In this document: positions 7,947-16,167 of the stretch, piece after piece
Layout: each line of letters starts with the position of its first letter
Numbering within the stretch: the first letter of the stretch is position 1
Assembly (NCBI RefSeq): GCF_008932295.1
Contig: NZ_WBWA01000014.1
Span: forward strand, 62,001 to 126,000
Origin: Brucella tritici
GTDB lineage: Bacteria; Pseudomonadota; Alphaproteobacteria; Rhizobiales; Rhizobiaceae
Direction of reading: 5' to 3'
DNA length: 64,000 nucleotides
Translations under genes and position numbers: made by a program
The notes under the pieces: model-generated
What the model was told of the DNA's origin: nothing
What the model saw: only the letters and a program-made list of their open reading frames with translations
Database searches by the model: none

Positions 7947-9224
7947 ATGACGCTTGTAGTATTTGTCGGCTCGCTCCTCAGCGCCATGGCAATCGGCGTT
8001 CCGATCGCCTTTTCGCTTATGTTCTGCGGTGTCGTTCTCATGTGGTACATGGGAATGTTCAACACGCAGATCATCGCGCAGAACATGATTGCCGGTGTCG
8101 ACTCCTTTACCCTTCTGGCAATCCCTTTCTTCATTCTGGCTGGTGAACTGATGAATTCGGGCGGCTTGTCCCGCCGCATCATTGATTTCGCCATAGCCTG
8201 CGTCGGCCATATTCGCGGCGGTCTCGGTGTCGTTGCCATTCTTGCGGCCATCATCATGGCCAGCGTATCGGGTTCGGCTGCTGCCGACACTGCGGCGCTA
8301 GCAACCATCCTCGTCCCCATGATGGCGAAAGCAGGCTATAATATCCCACGCTCAGCCGGACTGATGGCAGCCGGTGGCATCATCGCACCGGTCATTCCGC
8401 CGTCCATGGCAATGATCGTATTCGGTGTTGCGGCAAATGTATCCATAACGCAGCTTTTCATGGCGGGCATCGTGCCAGGTTTGATGATGGGTATTGCCCT
8501 GCTCTTCACCTGGCAGATCGTCGTCAGAAAAGACAACCTCAAAGTACTACCCAAGCAATCCGGCAAAGATCGGCTACAGGCAACCGGACGTGCACTATGG
8601 GCGCTCGGCATGCCGATCATCATTCTTGGCGGCATCCGAATGGGTGTCATGACGCCCACAGAAGCTGCAGTAGTCGCCGCAGCCTATGCCCTTTTCGTCG
8701 GCATGTTCATCTATCGCGAGCTGAGATTTGTCGATCTCTATGGCGTCTTTTTACGAGCAGCCAAGACAACATCCGTCATCATGTTTCTTGTCGCGTCCGC
8801 GCTGGTTTCGTCATGGCTGATCACCGCAGCAAACATTCCGGCGGAAATCAGCGGCTATATCGCTCCGCTGATCGACAGCCCGAAGCTGCTAATGTTTGCG
8901 ATCATGATCCTAGTGCTTGTGGTCGGAACGGCATTGGACCTCACACCGACAATTCTCATCCTGACGCCGGTCCTGATGCCTATCGTTAAGCAGGCAGGTA
9001 TCGATCCCGCCTATTTCGGTGTCCTGTTTATCATGAATAACAGTATCGGGCTTATCACGCCGCCGGTTGGCGTCGTGCTGAATGTGGTGAGCGGCGTCTC
9101 AAAGGTGCCGCTCGGAAAAGTGGTTGCTGGCGTCAATCCGTTTCTGATTTCGCAAGTGATCGTTCTGTTCCTGCTGGTTCTGTTTCCAAGTCTCGTACTG
9201 GTACCCATGAACTGGCTTCATTAG
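7947..9224 (+). CDS. dctM: TRAP transporter large membrane subunit DctM
   Basis: This 425-residue, strongly hydrophobic protein has about twelve membrane segments and the DctM signatures: FILAGELMNSGGLSRRIIDF near residue 60, a SVSGSAAADTAALATILVPMM segment near 108-128, and LTPTILILTPVLMPIV near 335. It is the transport channel subunit of the TRAP system, paired with DctQ and DctP. Length and helix layout are normal for the family. The gene lies between dctQ and dctP and shares their operon. Confidence 0.93.
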   Translation: MTLVVFVGSLLSAMAIGVPIAFSLMFCGVVLMWYMGMFNTQIIAQNMIAGVDSFTLLAIPFFILAGELMNSGGLSRRIIDFAIACVGHIRGGLGVVAILAAIIMASVSGSAAADTAALATILVPMMAKAGYNIPRSAGLMAAGGIIAPVIPPSMAMIVFGVAANVSITQLFMAGIVPGLMMGIALLFTWQIVVRKDNLKVLPKQSGKDRLQATGRALWALGMPIIILGGIRMGVMTPTEAAVVAAAYALFVGMFIYRELRFVDLYGVFLRAAKTTSVIMFLVASALVSSWLITAANIPAEISGYIAPLIDSPKLLMFAIMILVLVVGTALDLTPTILILTPVLMPIVKQAGIDPAYFGVLFIMNNSIGLITPPVGVVLNVVSGVSKVPLGKVVAGVNPFLISQVIVLFLLVLFPSLVLVPMNWLH

Positions 9225-9254
9225 GTTCAACATCAACTCTGGGAGGAGAGTTCA

Positions 9255-10259
9255 ATGAGAAAACTGATTATGCTGGCAACGACTGCTCTCATAGCAGGAG
9301 CGCTAACCGTACCTGCATTTGCCGAATTCCAGGATCGCAACATCCGCGTTTCGAATGGCATTAACGAGGACCATCCGGTCGGCAACGGCATCAAAGCGAT
9401 GAATGAATGTCTTGCCGAAAAATCCGGTGGCAAGATGAAGATGACCGCGTTCTGGGGTGGAGCACTGGGAGGCGATTTGCAGGCAACACAGGCACTGCGC
9501 TCCGGTGTACAGGAAGGCGTCGTCACATCGTCATCGCCGCTCGTGGGCATCGTTCCCGCACTCGGTGTCTTCGATCTGCCATTTCTCTTCGCTAATGATA
9601 AAGAAGCAGATGCCGTCGTCGATGGCCCCTTTGGCAAGATGATGGACGAGAAGCTTGCGTCCGTCGGCCTCGTCAATCTTGCCTATTGGGAAAACGGCTT
9701 CCGAAACCTTTCAAACTCAAAACATCCGGTTAATAAGTGGGAAGACTTCAGCGGCATGAAAGTCCGCGTGATGCAGAACAACATCTTCCTCGACACGTTC
9801 CAGAACTTTGGTGCCAATGCGACCCCGATGGCGTTTGGTGAAATTTTCTCCGCGCTGGAAACAAAAGCTATCGACGCGCAGGAAAACCCTTACGTCACAA
9901 TCGATACGTCAAAATTCTTCGAAGTGCAGAAGTACATCACAGAAACGAAACATGCATATACACCGTTTCTGTTCCTGTATTCCAAGCCGATCTTCGACAC
10001 ATATTCACCGGAAGAACAAGCTGCCTTGCGTGAATGTGCCGTTGTCGGTCGCGACATCGAACGCAAGGTCATTCGCGAACTGAACCAGAAGTCGCTCGAG
10101 AAGATCAAGGAAGCGGGTCTGGAGGTAAATACCCTCTCGCCGGAAGAGCATGCCCGCATGCTCGAGAAATCCCAGCCGATCTATGCCAAGTACAAATCCC
10201 AAATCGGTGACGATGTCATCGATGCGGTACAAAAGCAGCTAGGTGAAATCCGCAAATAG
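9255..10259 (+). CDS. dctP: TRAP transporter solute-binding protein DctP
   Basis: This 334-residue periplasmic protein has an N-terminal signal peptide (about 23 residues ending in AFA). It carries the DctP/YiaO fold signatures: the NGINEDHPVGNGIKAMNE start, GGALGGDLQATQALRSG, the conserved binding-site region GMKVRVMQNNIFLDTFQNFGANATPM and the ENPYVTIDTSKFFEVQKY segment. It captures the organic acid and delivers it to DctQM. GGGAGGAG precedes the ATG. A strong terminator hairpin follows the gene, so it is the last gene of the rightward unit. The ligand is inferred to be a sugar acid. Confidence 0.92.
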   Translation: MRKLIMLATTALIAGALTVPAFAEFQDRNIRVSNGINEDHPVGNGIKAMNECLAEKSGGKMKMTAFWGGALGGDLQATQALRSGVQEGVVTSSSPLVGIVPALGVFDLPFLFANDKEADAVVDGPFGKMMDEKLASVGLVNLAYWENGFRNLSNSKHPVNKWEDFSGMKVRVMQNNIFLDTFQNFGANATPMAFGEIFSALETKAIDAQENPYVTIDTSKFFEVQKYITETKHAYTPFLFLYSKPIFDTYSPEEQAALRECAVVGRDIERKVIRELNQKSLEKIKEAGLEVNTLSPEEHARMLEKSQPIYAKYKSQIGDDVIDAVQKQLGEIRK

Positions 10260-10280
10260 TAAAAGCCTGAACCAAAAGAA

Positions 10281-10305
10281 TAGGCCGCGCTCACTGCGCG
10301 GCCTA
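10281..10305. terminator. Intrinsic terminator after dctP
   Basis: A 10-bp perfect stem (TAGGCCGCGC paired with GCGCGGCCTA) with a 5-base loop lies 21 bp after the dctP stop. It separates dctP from the convergent isomerase gene and may serve both strands; the T tract is short. Confidence 0.75.
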
Positions 10306-10316
10306 TCTCATTTCAC

Positions 10317-11237
10317 TCAAGCCGCTTTCAGACGATTGTTAACTCGTTCAGCCAGCTTGCGGGCCCGTGCAAGACTATCGGCTTGTTCGGTACTGAAGCG
10401 ATCTTCCCCGATTTCCATAATCACGAACGTATCGGGCAAGAAAGTCAGTTCATCGAAAATTTCTTCCCACGGAATATCGCCCCATCCGATCGGCAGGTGC
10501 AGATCGCCAATGCCGAGGGCTGTCGCTTCCGCAGGATGATAAAACTTGTTCATCGTATAAGGGCGACCAAAACTGTCGTGTATGTGCAGATGTCCGGTCA
10601 CAGGCGCCATAGCGCGAATCTGCGGACGCCAATCCAGACCCAGGCGTGTGCATTCAATATAGGCGTGGCTGAAGTCGATCAATCCACATACGGACGGATG
10701 ATTGATCGCGGCAACCGTTTCGGCGACCTGGGCCGGTGTCTGCCGATATTCAGCGTCGCTCATAGCGAAGATATTCTCCAGTGCGATCCGGACGCCATAG
10801 GTGTTTGCAAGCTCCGCCATTTCAGCGAGCGCATCTCGTTCCATCTTATCGAGATCAGGAATACGAGAAAGCGCTGGCATGGGAGCATGGCCAGAGTGAT
10901 GAACCAGAATTTCCGCCCCGACACGGTCGCAAAGTTCGAGCATCGCTCGAACAACAGCCTTCTGATACTCTAGATGCTCGCGATCCATGAAGTTGGAAAC
11001 GATCTGTCCGTGGACACTGTAGCGCGTATCAAACTGTCTGGTGATATTGACAAGACGATCCACGCGTTGCGGAATGAGACGTCCGCCCGAGATTATTTCC
11101 TCGCCATATAGCGACAATTCTACAGCTTCCGAACCAAGTTCGACGATGTTTCGGATTGCGCCCTCAAGCGTGCTGAAATTGCCGTCACCCGTCGGGGTGC
11201 AGAAGCCAATCGCTGATATTGTGTGGTCAGAGGTCAT
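10317..11237 (-). CDS. Sugar phosphate isomerase/epimerase (xylose isomerase-like TIM barrel)
   Basis: This 306-residue AP-endonuclease-2-type TIM barrel has metal-site motifs in order: HHSGHAP, ALENIF (Glu), DFSHAYIE (Asp/His), HLHIHDS (His) and a final VIMEIGED (Glu). Relatives isomerise keto sugars or hydroxypyruvate-type and 2-keto-tetronate-type compounds using Mn2+. The ATG at 11237 was chosen over upstream in-frame ATGs because AGGACGAG lies before it, and because the next ATG (11258) overlaps the putative GntR operator. The gene converges on dctP and shares the TGTCAGACA site with the other control regions, so it probably belongs to the same pathway. The substrate is unknown. Confidence 0.8.
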   Translation of the reverse strand: MTSDHTISAIGFCTPTGDGNFSTLEGAIRNIVELGSEAVELSLYGEEIISGGRLIPQRVDRLVNITRQFDTRYSVHGQIVSNFMDREHLEYQKAVVRAMLELCDRVGAEILVHHSGHAPMPALSRIPDLDKMERDALAEMAELANTYGVRIALENIFAMSDAEYRQTPAQVAETVAAINHPSVCGLIDFSHAYIECTRLGLDWRPQIRAMAPVTGHLHIHDSFGRPYTMNKFYHPAEATALGIGDLHLPIGWGDIPWEEIFDELTFLPDTFVIMEIGEDRFSTEQADSLARARKLAERVNNRLKAA

Positions 11238-11248
11238 GATGCTCGTCC

Positions 11249-11257
11249 TGTCAGACA
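11249..11257. promoter_or_regulatory. Putative GntR operator before isomerase gene
   Basis: TGTCAGACA is a 4+1+4 palindrome identical to the core at 6177-6185. It is centred 16 bases before the isomerase ATG, a position from which a repressor would block expression. Confidence 0.45.
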
Positions 11258-11347
11258 TGAAAAATGCGCGAGCCGAATATCCGACATCGCGCATCCCCTC
11301 TGGCACGCGCCTATTTCAGGCGTATGACTATGAGAAACGATTTCTCC

Positions 11348-11947
11348 TCAATTGAGAGGAATCGCGTTTCCATCTTTGCTTGCCTGATATGTGTCGGACA
11401 ATTCATCATATTTGGCGAAAATGGCATCAAGTCGTTTGCCAAGACGCTGGCGGTCGGCATCAGGCAGGGAGGCAACCATCTTTGGGATCGAGTGACTATG
11501 CCAGAAGGCATTATCGCGGTTATATCCACCCGGCTCCAGCGTGAAGACTTCCTTGAGGATCTTCAAATCGTGGGGGATCGAGAAAGAATCTCGTGAATCC
11601 TCGTGACTGAACAGGTAGTAGAAATTGTCAAAGCCACTCCATGTAATTGCCGAAAGGCACATGGAACAAGGCTCATGAGTGGAAAGAAAGACCATGTCTT
11701 TCGTATCCGGACGCCCGCTCTCCGGCATTTCGTAGAAACGCTTCAAGGTATGCACTTCACCATGCCAGAGTGGATTTTCAGTCTCGTTGTTGGTTTCCGC
11801 AAGAACAAGAGATAGATCCGATTTGCGCAACAAAGCTGCACCGAAAACCTTGTTGCCCTCTGCCACGCCTCGTTCAGTCAGCGGAATGACATTCTGCTCG
11901 ATAACGTCGATCAGCTTTTCAAGCAGTTTCAGTTCATCTGTCTGCAC
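11348..11947 (-). CDS. Cytosine/guanine deaminase-family nucleobase deaminase
   Basis: This 199-residue member of the zinc cytidine/deoxycytidylate deaminase superfamily has His62 and Glu64 in the HGE motif and Cys94 and Cys97 in HEPCSMC, which bind zinc and activate water. The C-terminal part (about residues 110-199) is a family-specific extension. It is followed by the sugar isomerase on the same strand and preceded by an NCS2 purine/pyrimidine permease. This suggests it deaminates an imported nucleobase or a related heterocycle such as guanine or cytosine. A strong terminator separates it from the permease, so the two need not share a transcript. The substrate cannot be decided from the sequence. 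Confidence 0.8.
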   Translation of the reverse strand: MQTDELKLLEKLIDVIEQNVIPLTERGVAEGNKVFGAALLRKSDLSLVLAETNNETENPLWHGEVHTLKRFYEMPESGRPDTKDMVFLSTHEPCSMCLSAITWSGFDNFYYLFSHEDSRDSFSIPHDLKILKEVFTLEPGGYNRDNAFWHSHSIPKMVASLPDADRQRLGKRLDAIFAKYDELSDTYQASKDGNAIPLN

Positions 11948-11974
11948 AGTTCTATTCCTCCGGATGTTGCAGAA

Positions 11975-12004
11975 AAGCGCCGGGCTGTCTTAAGCCCGGC
12001 GCTT
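11975..12004 (-). terminator. Intrinsic terminator of the NCS2 permease gene
   Basis: Perfect 12-bp arms (AAGCGCCGGGCT and AGCCCGGCGCTT) enclose a 6-base loop. On the minus strand the stem is followed by a short T run. It lies just after the permease stop and before the deaminase gene. Confidence 0.85.
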
Positions 12005-12010
12005 CTATTG

Positions 12011-13303
12011 TCACTCCGCAAAGAATGCGAAGCGGATGACGAAGAGTGCTGCAACCAGCCAGGTAGCCAGATGTACGTCACGCGCCTTGCCGGTGAAGGC
12101 TTTGAGCACGACGTAGCTGATGAAGCCGAAGGCCAAACCGTTTGCGATGGAATAGGTGAACGGGATAGCCAATGCCGTCAGCGCGGCAGGAGCAGCTTCC
12201 GTTACGTCATGCCATTCGATCTCGGTCAACTCACGCATCATCAAGCAGGCAACGTAGATCAGGGCCGGTGCTGTCGCATATGCAGGGACAGAGCCGGCGA
12301 GCGGCGAAATGAACAAGGCTGCGAGGAACAGCAGTGCAACAACCAGAGCCGTCAGACCTGTGCGACCGCCAGCCTGAACGCCCGATGCACTTTCGACATA
12401 AGCCGTCGTGGAAGACGTACCGAGAAGCGAACCACCAAGAATTGCCGTGCTGTCAGCAAAAAGCGCGCGTCCAAGACGGTTTGGCTTACCCGGTTCGATC
12501 AGGCCGCCGCGCTTCGCCACACCGATTAGGGTGCCGGTGGCATCAAAAACCTCGACCAGTACGAAAACCAGGATCACGTGCAGAATGCCCGTATGCAAGG
12601 CGCCCATCACATCAAGCTGAAGGAAGGTTGGCGCTAGGCTCGGAGGAGCCGAGAAAACGCCGCCGAACTGGCTGATGCCGAGAGCAATCGATGCAACAGT
12701 GACGACGAGAATACCGATGAGGATCGCACCGCGAACTTTCAGGGCATCCAACACAGCTATGATGAAGAAACCGGCAATCGCCAGCAGCGGGCCAGCTTTG
12801 GTCAAATCCCCAAGACCAACCAAGGTTGCCTGGTTGCCAACGACAACCCCAGCGCTTTTCAAACCGATCAGAGCCAGGAACATACCGATACCTGCAGCAA
12901 TCGCGCTACGCAGAGAATGCGGGATACCCTCAACCAACCAGCGACGTATACCCGTCACTGTCAAAATCAGGAAAATAATGCCGGAAATGAAAACGGCACC
13001 AAGCGCCTGCTGCCAGGAAAAGCCCATCGCCCCAACAACGGTGAAAGCGAAGAAGGCATTGAGGCCCATGCCGGGCGCCATGCCGATAGGCCAGTTTGCG
13101 ACGAGCGCCATGATAATCGAGCCGAGCGCCGCCGCAAGGCAGGTGGCGACAAAAACGGCATTTCGATCCATACCTGTAGTGGACAAAATATCCGGGTTTA
13201 CGAAGATGATGTAAGACATCGTCAGGAAGGTCGTCACGCCGGCAATGATTTCCGTTCTCGCCGTAGTGCCGTGTTCCTGTAATTTGAACAGCTTTTCGAG
13301 CAT
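12011..13303 (-). CDS. NCS2/AzgA-family nucleobase permease
   Basis: This 430-residue membrane protein has about 12-14 hydrophobic segments. It shows the AzgA/GhxP signatures: the TARTEIIAGVTTFLTMSYI N-terminus, GMGLNAFFAFTVV near residue 74, the EVFDATGTLIG motif that carries the substrate-binding Glu, and GTSSTTAYVESASGV. Members are proton symporters for adenine, guanine or hypoxanthine. The ATG at 13303 was chosen because GGAGGGACG immediately precedes it; the longer frame adds nine residues without a ribosome site. It is adjacent to a nucleobase deaminase, fitting purine salvage. Confidence 0.9.
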   Translation of the reverse strand: MLEKLFKLQEHGTTARTEIIAGVTTFLTMSYIIFVNPDILSTTGMDRNAVFVATCLAAALGSIIMALVANWPIGMAPGMGLNAFFAFTVVGAMGFSWQQALGAVFISGIIFLILTVTGIRRWLVEGIPHSLRSAIAAGIGMFLALIGLKSAGVVVGNQATLVGLGDLTKAGPLLAIAGFFIIAVLDALKVRGAILIGILVVTVASIALGISQFGGVFSAPPSLAPTFLQLDVMGALHTGILHVILVFVLVEVFDATGTLIGVAKRGGLIEPGKPNRLGRALFADSTAILGGSLLGTSSTTAYVESASGVQAGGRTGLTALVVALLFLAALFISPLAGSVPAYATAPALIYVACLMMRELTEIEWHDVTEAAPAALTALAIPFTYSIANGLAFGFISYVVLKAFTGKARDVHLATWLVAALFVIRFAFFAE

Positions 13304-13623
13304 CGTCCCTCCAAGGCAAGCGCCCGTCAATTAGCCCCTCAGTTCGCGTGAAATTGCGACGCGCAACACGTTGCGCTTCGTAATATGCCGAGCCGAGGCA
13401 ACCTATGCGATTGCCATAATGTTAGTTGCCGCTGCAGATTTGCAGTCGGACATGTTCCCCATACACCCATCGCGGTCAAAAGCACAGTTCTGCCGTGTGA
13501 ATGCCAGTTTGTTGACATGATTTAGTGTGGACTGAGATATCGCCACGCGCCAGTCACTGATTTGCCGGGAAATATTTGAAACAGATTCAAAAAAGACAGC
13601 TCATGAGAGCGGTTTTGATAGTT
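13304..13623. other. Intergenic region without recognised gene
   Basis: This 320-bp stretch separates the NCS2 permease gene from the DUF2938 gene. It must contain the permease promoter. I see no conserved purine riboswitch core and no protein-like reading frame. Confidence 0.5.
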
Positions 13624-14121
13624 CTAACTGACTGTTTGAAATGAACTTTGCAACATCAAGGCCGTGCCGTACATGCCTAGCGCAAAAAACGTATGCGCAA
13701 TAAGATTGAGCAAACGAACGTTACGCGCATTCGGCAATTTGGATGCCGCCCAGCCGATTCCCAAGCCGGGTTGCAACAGAAACCACCCTGCCGATACTGT
13801 CAGTATACCAAAAATCCAAACCGGCAAAAAGACAGGGTCCGCAAGCCATTCCGCACCACCATAGATGGCGAAGATAACACCGTAAAGAATACCGACCGCA
13901 TAGTGCCCAATCCAGCCAAGAGCTACTTCATGCTTATAAGGCTTGGCATCAGAAATATCATCGTGGAAAATTTGCCCGTGGCGGAGATGCCAGAACCACC
14001 GACCGACCAGCCCCCAATTTGGGCGCGCCTGCCCCGGCATTGCTGCCAGTATCAATGCCCACAAGTCCATTATGATCGTTGCGCCGATCCCAATCAGGAT
14101 TCCACCCCAGATAATGTCCAT
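13624..14121 (-). CDS. DUF2938 family integral membrane protein
   Basis: This 165-residue protein has four hydrophobic segments (about residues 4-26, 68-88, 96-118 and 135-158). The WGLVGRWFWHLRHGQIFHDDI region and the histidine-containing HEVALGWIGHYAVG segment are characteristic of DUF2938. The function of this family is not known. AGAGG lies before the ATG. It stands alone, with long noncoding flanks on both sides. Confidence 0.85.
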   Translation of the reverse strand: MDIIWGGILIGIGATIIMDLWALILAAMPGQARPNWGLVGRWFWHLRHGQIFHDDISDAKPYKHEVALGWIGHYAVGILYGVIFAIYGGAEWLADPVFLPVWIFGILTVSAGWFLLQPGLGIGWAASKLPNARNVRLLNLIAHTFFALGMYGTALMLQSSFQTVS

Positions 14122-14284
14122 GTTTATTGTTCCTCTGCATCACCGGACGGCCAGATAAGCCTGAGACCGCCCGATGATGCAAGTGATAGATATGCGTGCA
14201 CTCCTGCATTCCACGCAATACTAACTGGCAACGACTTCGCACAATAAAAAACAAGCACCGGCAATAGACACTGCTATGAAATAA

Positions 14285-14345
14285 AGGCGATGAAGATAGG
14301 TAAGCCAACCGCAGCTACAACGGAAAGGTCGTATCTTCATCGCCT
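14285..14345. repeat. Perfect 14-bp inverted repeat with structured 33-base interior
   Basis: AGGCGATGAAGATA (14285-14298) and its exact reverse complement (14332-14345) flank 33 bases. The interior itself has CC-CCG and CGG-GG complementarity. A transcript from either strand would fold into a long hairpin. It could be a small noncoding RNA, a palindromic intergenic repeat or a DNA-level element; no coding frame crosses it convincingly. Confidence 0.6.
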
Positions 14346-14540
14346 GCCCCCGCAAAAGCAACTTGGCGGAAAATTGAGAGAACGACAATCGCGATCTGTC
14401 CCAAAATGGTACGGATTATGTCTCATTTCCTATGTAAGAAGAGCGATCAGTTAAAATTTGCGCTGCTGTCAGCGCGCTAAACGAAATTATACAAGCCGGA
14501 GCTGGAATCTCAGATCAAAGAATTAGCTATAGAAAAAACA

Positions 14541-14569
14541 AAAGCGCCGGGACTGGAGACCGACGCTTT
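14541..14569 (-). terminator. Terminator-like hairpin after the DUF1127 gene
   Basis: AAAGCGCCGG pairs with CCGACGCTTT with one internal mismatch and a 9-base loop. On the minus strand the stem is followed by a T-rich tract. It lies about 60 bp beyond the DUF1127 stop. Confidence 0.6.
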
Positions 14570-14627
14570 GTTACTTTATTCGATTTTCACTTACGGGGCG
14601 ATCTTTCAGGAGACACGCCATAAGTTA

Positions 14628-14765
14628 TTACTTACCGAAAACCGCGCTCTGAATCTGCGAACGCGAAACACCAATATCGGCAAGAAGATGGTCGTCCATT
14701 GCACCAAGCTCACGAATAGCGCGGCGGCGGGATACGAACTGCTGTACTTTCTGACGAATGTTCAT
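14628..14765 (-). CDS. DUF1127 (YjiS-like) small protein
   Basis: This 45-residue basic protein has a conserved C-terminal half containing AIRELGAMDDHLLADIGVSRSQI, shortened here to its key parts: R-E-L near 17-20, then L-L-A-D-I-G at 27-32. This is the DUF1127 signature, found in many small alphaproteobacterial proteins. Some relatives take part in RNA metabolism, phosphate or stress responses. The ATG at 14765 was chosen because GAGGAG lies seven bases before it; the longer frame adds 19 residues with no ribosome site. It is monocistronic and diverges from the DMT transporter gene. Confidence 0.85.
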   Translation of the reverse strand: MNIRQKVQQFVSRRRAIRELGAMDDHLLADIGVSRSQIQSAVFGK

Positions 14766-14985
14766 TTGCTTTCTCCTCGTTTGGATGATTGCTAAATAGG
14801 CGTTTGCCCAAATTTCCACCACGGATATGATTGCAAATGAGGCATGCGTTTTTGCTTGAGCTCAAAACCTTGAAAAGGTCGAATTTACTTCTTTTCCAAG
14901 CAATGATCCAATTATAGACTTAAATGCAGAATTTCAGAAATGTCTTTTGCCAATGAGCTTCTAATCGATTAAGGGAGCGGAAGGA

Positions 14986-15939
14986 ATGAATTCCTCCCCG
15001 TTTCTTTCGGACATCGCCATGCTTTACGGTATTTTTCTCGCATTTGCGTCCTATGCGGCATTCGCTGTCAGCGACGCCTGCGTCAAGTTTCTTGATGGCA
15101 TGCTCTCGCCATATGAAGTCGCATTCTTCGGTGCAGTGCTAGGTCTGCTGGCTATTCCTTTTACAAAGAAAGCTGACGATGCCTGGTTCGATATGTTTCG
15201 CACCACCAACATCAAGATGTGGCTGTTGCGGACCGTAACCGCTGCCATGGGCACGATAGGCAGCGTTACGGCATTCACGCATCTCTCCATGGCAGAAGCC
15301 TTCGCGCTCATTTTCCTGCTCCCAGCCTACGTAACAATACTTTCAGTGGTGTTCTTGAAGGAGCAGGTTGGCTGGCGGCGATGGTCGGCAGTTCTCATCG
15401 GCTTTGTCGGTGTTCTGATTGTGCTTCGCCCCGGTTTCAGAGAACTCTCGATCGGCCATCTCGGGGCTCTTGCCGCTGGCATGGGTGGCGCGATGAGCAT
15501 CATCATCTTCCGCGTCATGGGGAAGCATGAAAAGCGCATATCGCTTTATACAAGCGGGCTAATCGGCCCTATCATCATCTGCGGGGCTTTAATGACCCCG
15601 TCCTATGAAGCGCCAAATACCGAGCAATGGATTTACCTCGCGGGCTACGGCCTGCTTGCAGCCCTCGCCAATATCCTACTGATGCTTGCGGCCCAACGCG
15701 CTCCAGCGAGCGCTATTGCCTCTCCACAGTATAGCCAGATGATCTGGGCGATCCTTTTCGGATATTTTGTTTTCCACGATCATATAGATACGCCAATGCT
15801 GATCGGCATTGTTCTCATTACTATTTCCGGCCTCTTCACCTTCATCCGCGAGAGACAACGCGGCGTTAAGGGGCCTCCGGCTGTTGTCACATCGGAACCG
15901 ACTCCGGCGCTTTTGGAAGCCAAAGTGGAACAATCTTGA
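14986..15939 (+). CDS. DMT-superfamily (EamA) transporter
   Basis: This 317-residue inner-membrane protein has ten hydrophobic helices arranged as two EamA repeats (about residues 12-145 and 165-290). The conserved end-of-repeat segments VFLKEQVGWRRWSAVLIGFVGV and FGYFVFHDHIDTPMLIG are visible. Members usually export amino acids or other metabolites. It diverges from the DUF1127 gene, with GGGAGCGGAAGG before the ATG. The substrate is not predictable. It is followed by a 228-bp gap with a small hairpin (15951-15968). Confidence 0.88.
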   Translation: MNSSPFLSDIAMLYGIFLAFASYAAFAVSDACVKFLDGMLSPYEVAFFGAVLGLLAIPFTKKADDAWFDMFRTTNIKMWLLRTVTAAMGTIGSVTAFTHLSMAEAFALIFLLPAYVTILSVVFLKEQVGWRRWSAVLIGFVGVLIVLRPGFRELSIGHLGALAAGMGGAMSIIIFRVMGKHEKRISLYTSGLIGPIIICGALMTPSYEAPNTEQWIYLAGYGLLAALANILLMLAAQRAPASAIASPQYSQMIWAILFGYFVFHDHIDTPMLIGIVLITISGLFTFIRERQRGVKGPPAVVTSEPTPALLEAKVEQS

Positions 15940-16167
15940 AGCTCGACAGCGACAAGTTCGCGCTTGTCTCGGACGTTGCCTGCTCCTACGATGTGGACAG
16001 CCTGTCTAGGATCGACGAAATAACGCTTCAAACAGAAGTGCTTAGGACATTGATCTGATTCAATCATATCGAGGCGCACCAAGCATTTTTCCGATAGCGA
16101 TCTGTGTTTGAATGCGCTCTGACGCTGGCAGAAGCATGAGAAATATACTTGTCAAAGGACTAGGGAA

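Larger units (their letters stand above)
14122..14627. other. Long noncoding interval with structured element
   Basis: This 506-bp stretch lies between the DUF2938 and DUF1127 genes, both leftward. It holds a 61-bp inverted-repeat element (14285-14345) and a terminator-like hairpin at 14541-14569. The predicted frames over it look random and were not accepted as genes. Confidence 0.5.

Noticed and set aside
13304..13623. Possible purine riboswitch before the NCS2 permease gene
   Set aside because: The conserved junction bases and kissing loops of purine riboswitches were not found.
15936..16058. A 40-residue frame starting at a TTG that overlaps the DMT transporter stop
   Set aside because: It has a plausible amino-acid make-up and coupling, but no ribosome site and no recognisable relatives, so evidence is too weak to call a gene.
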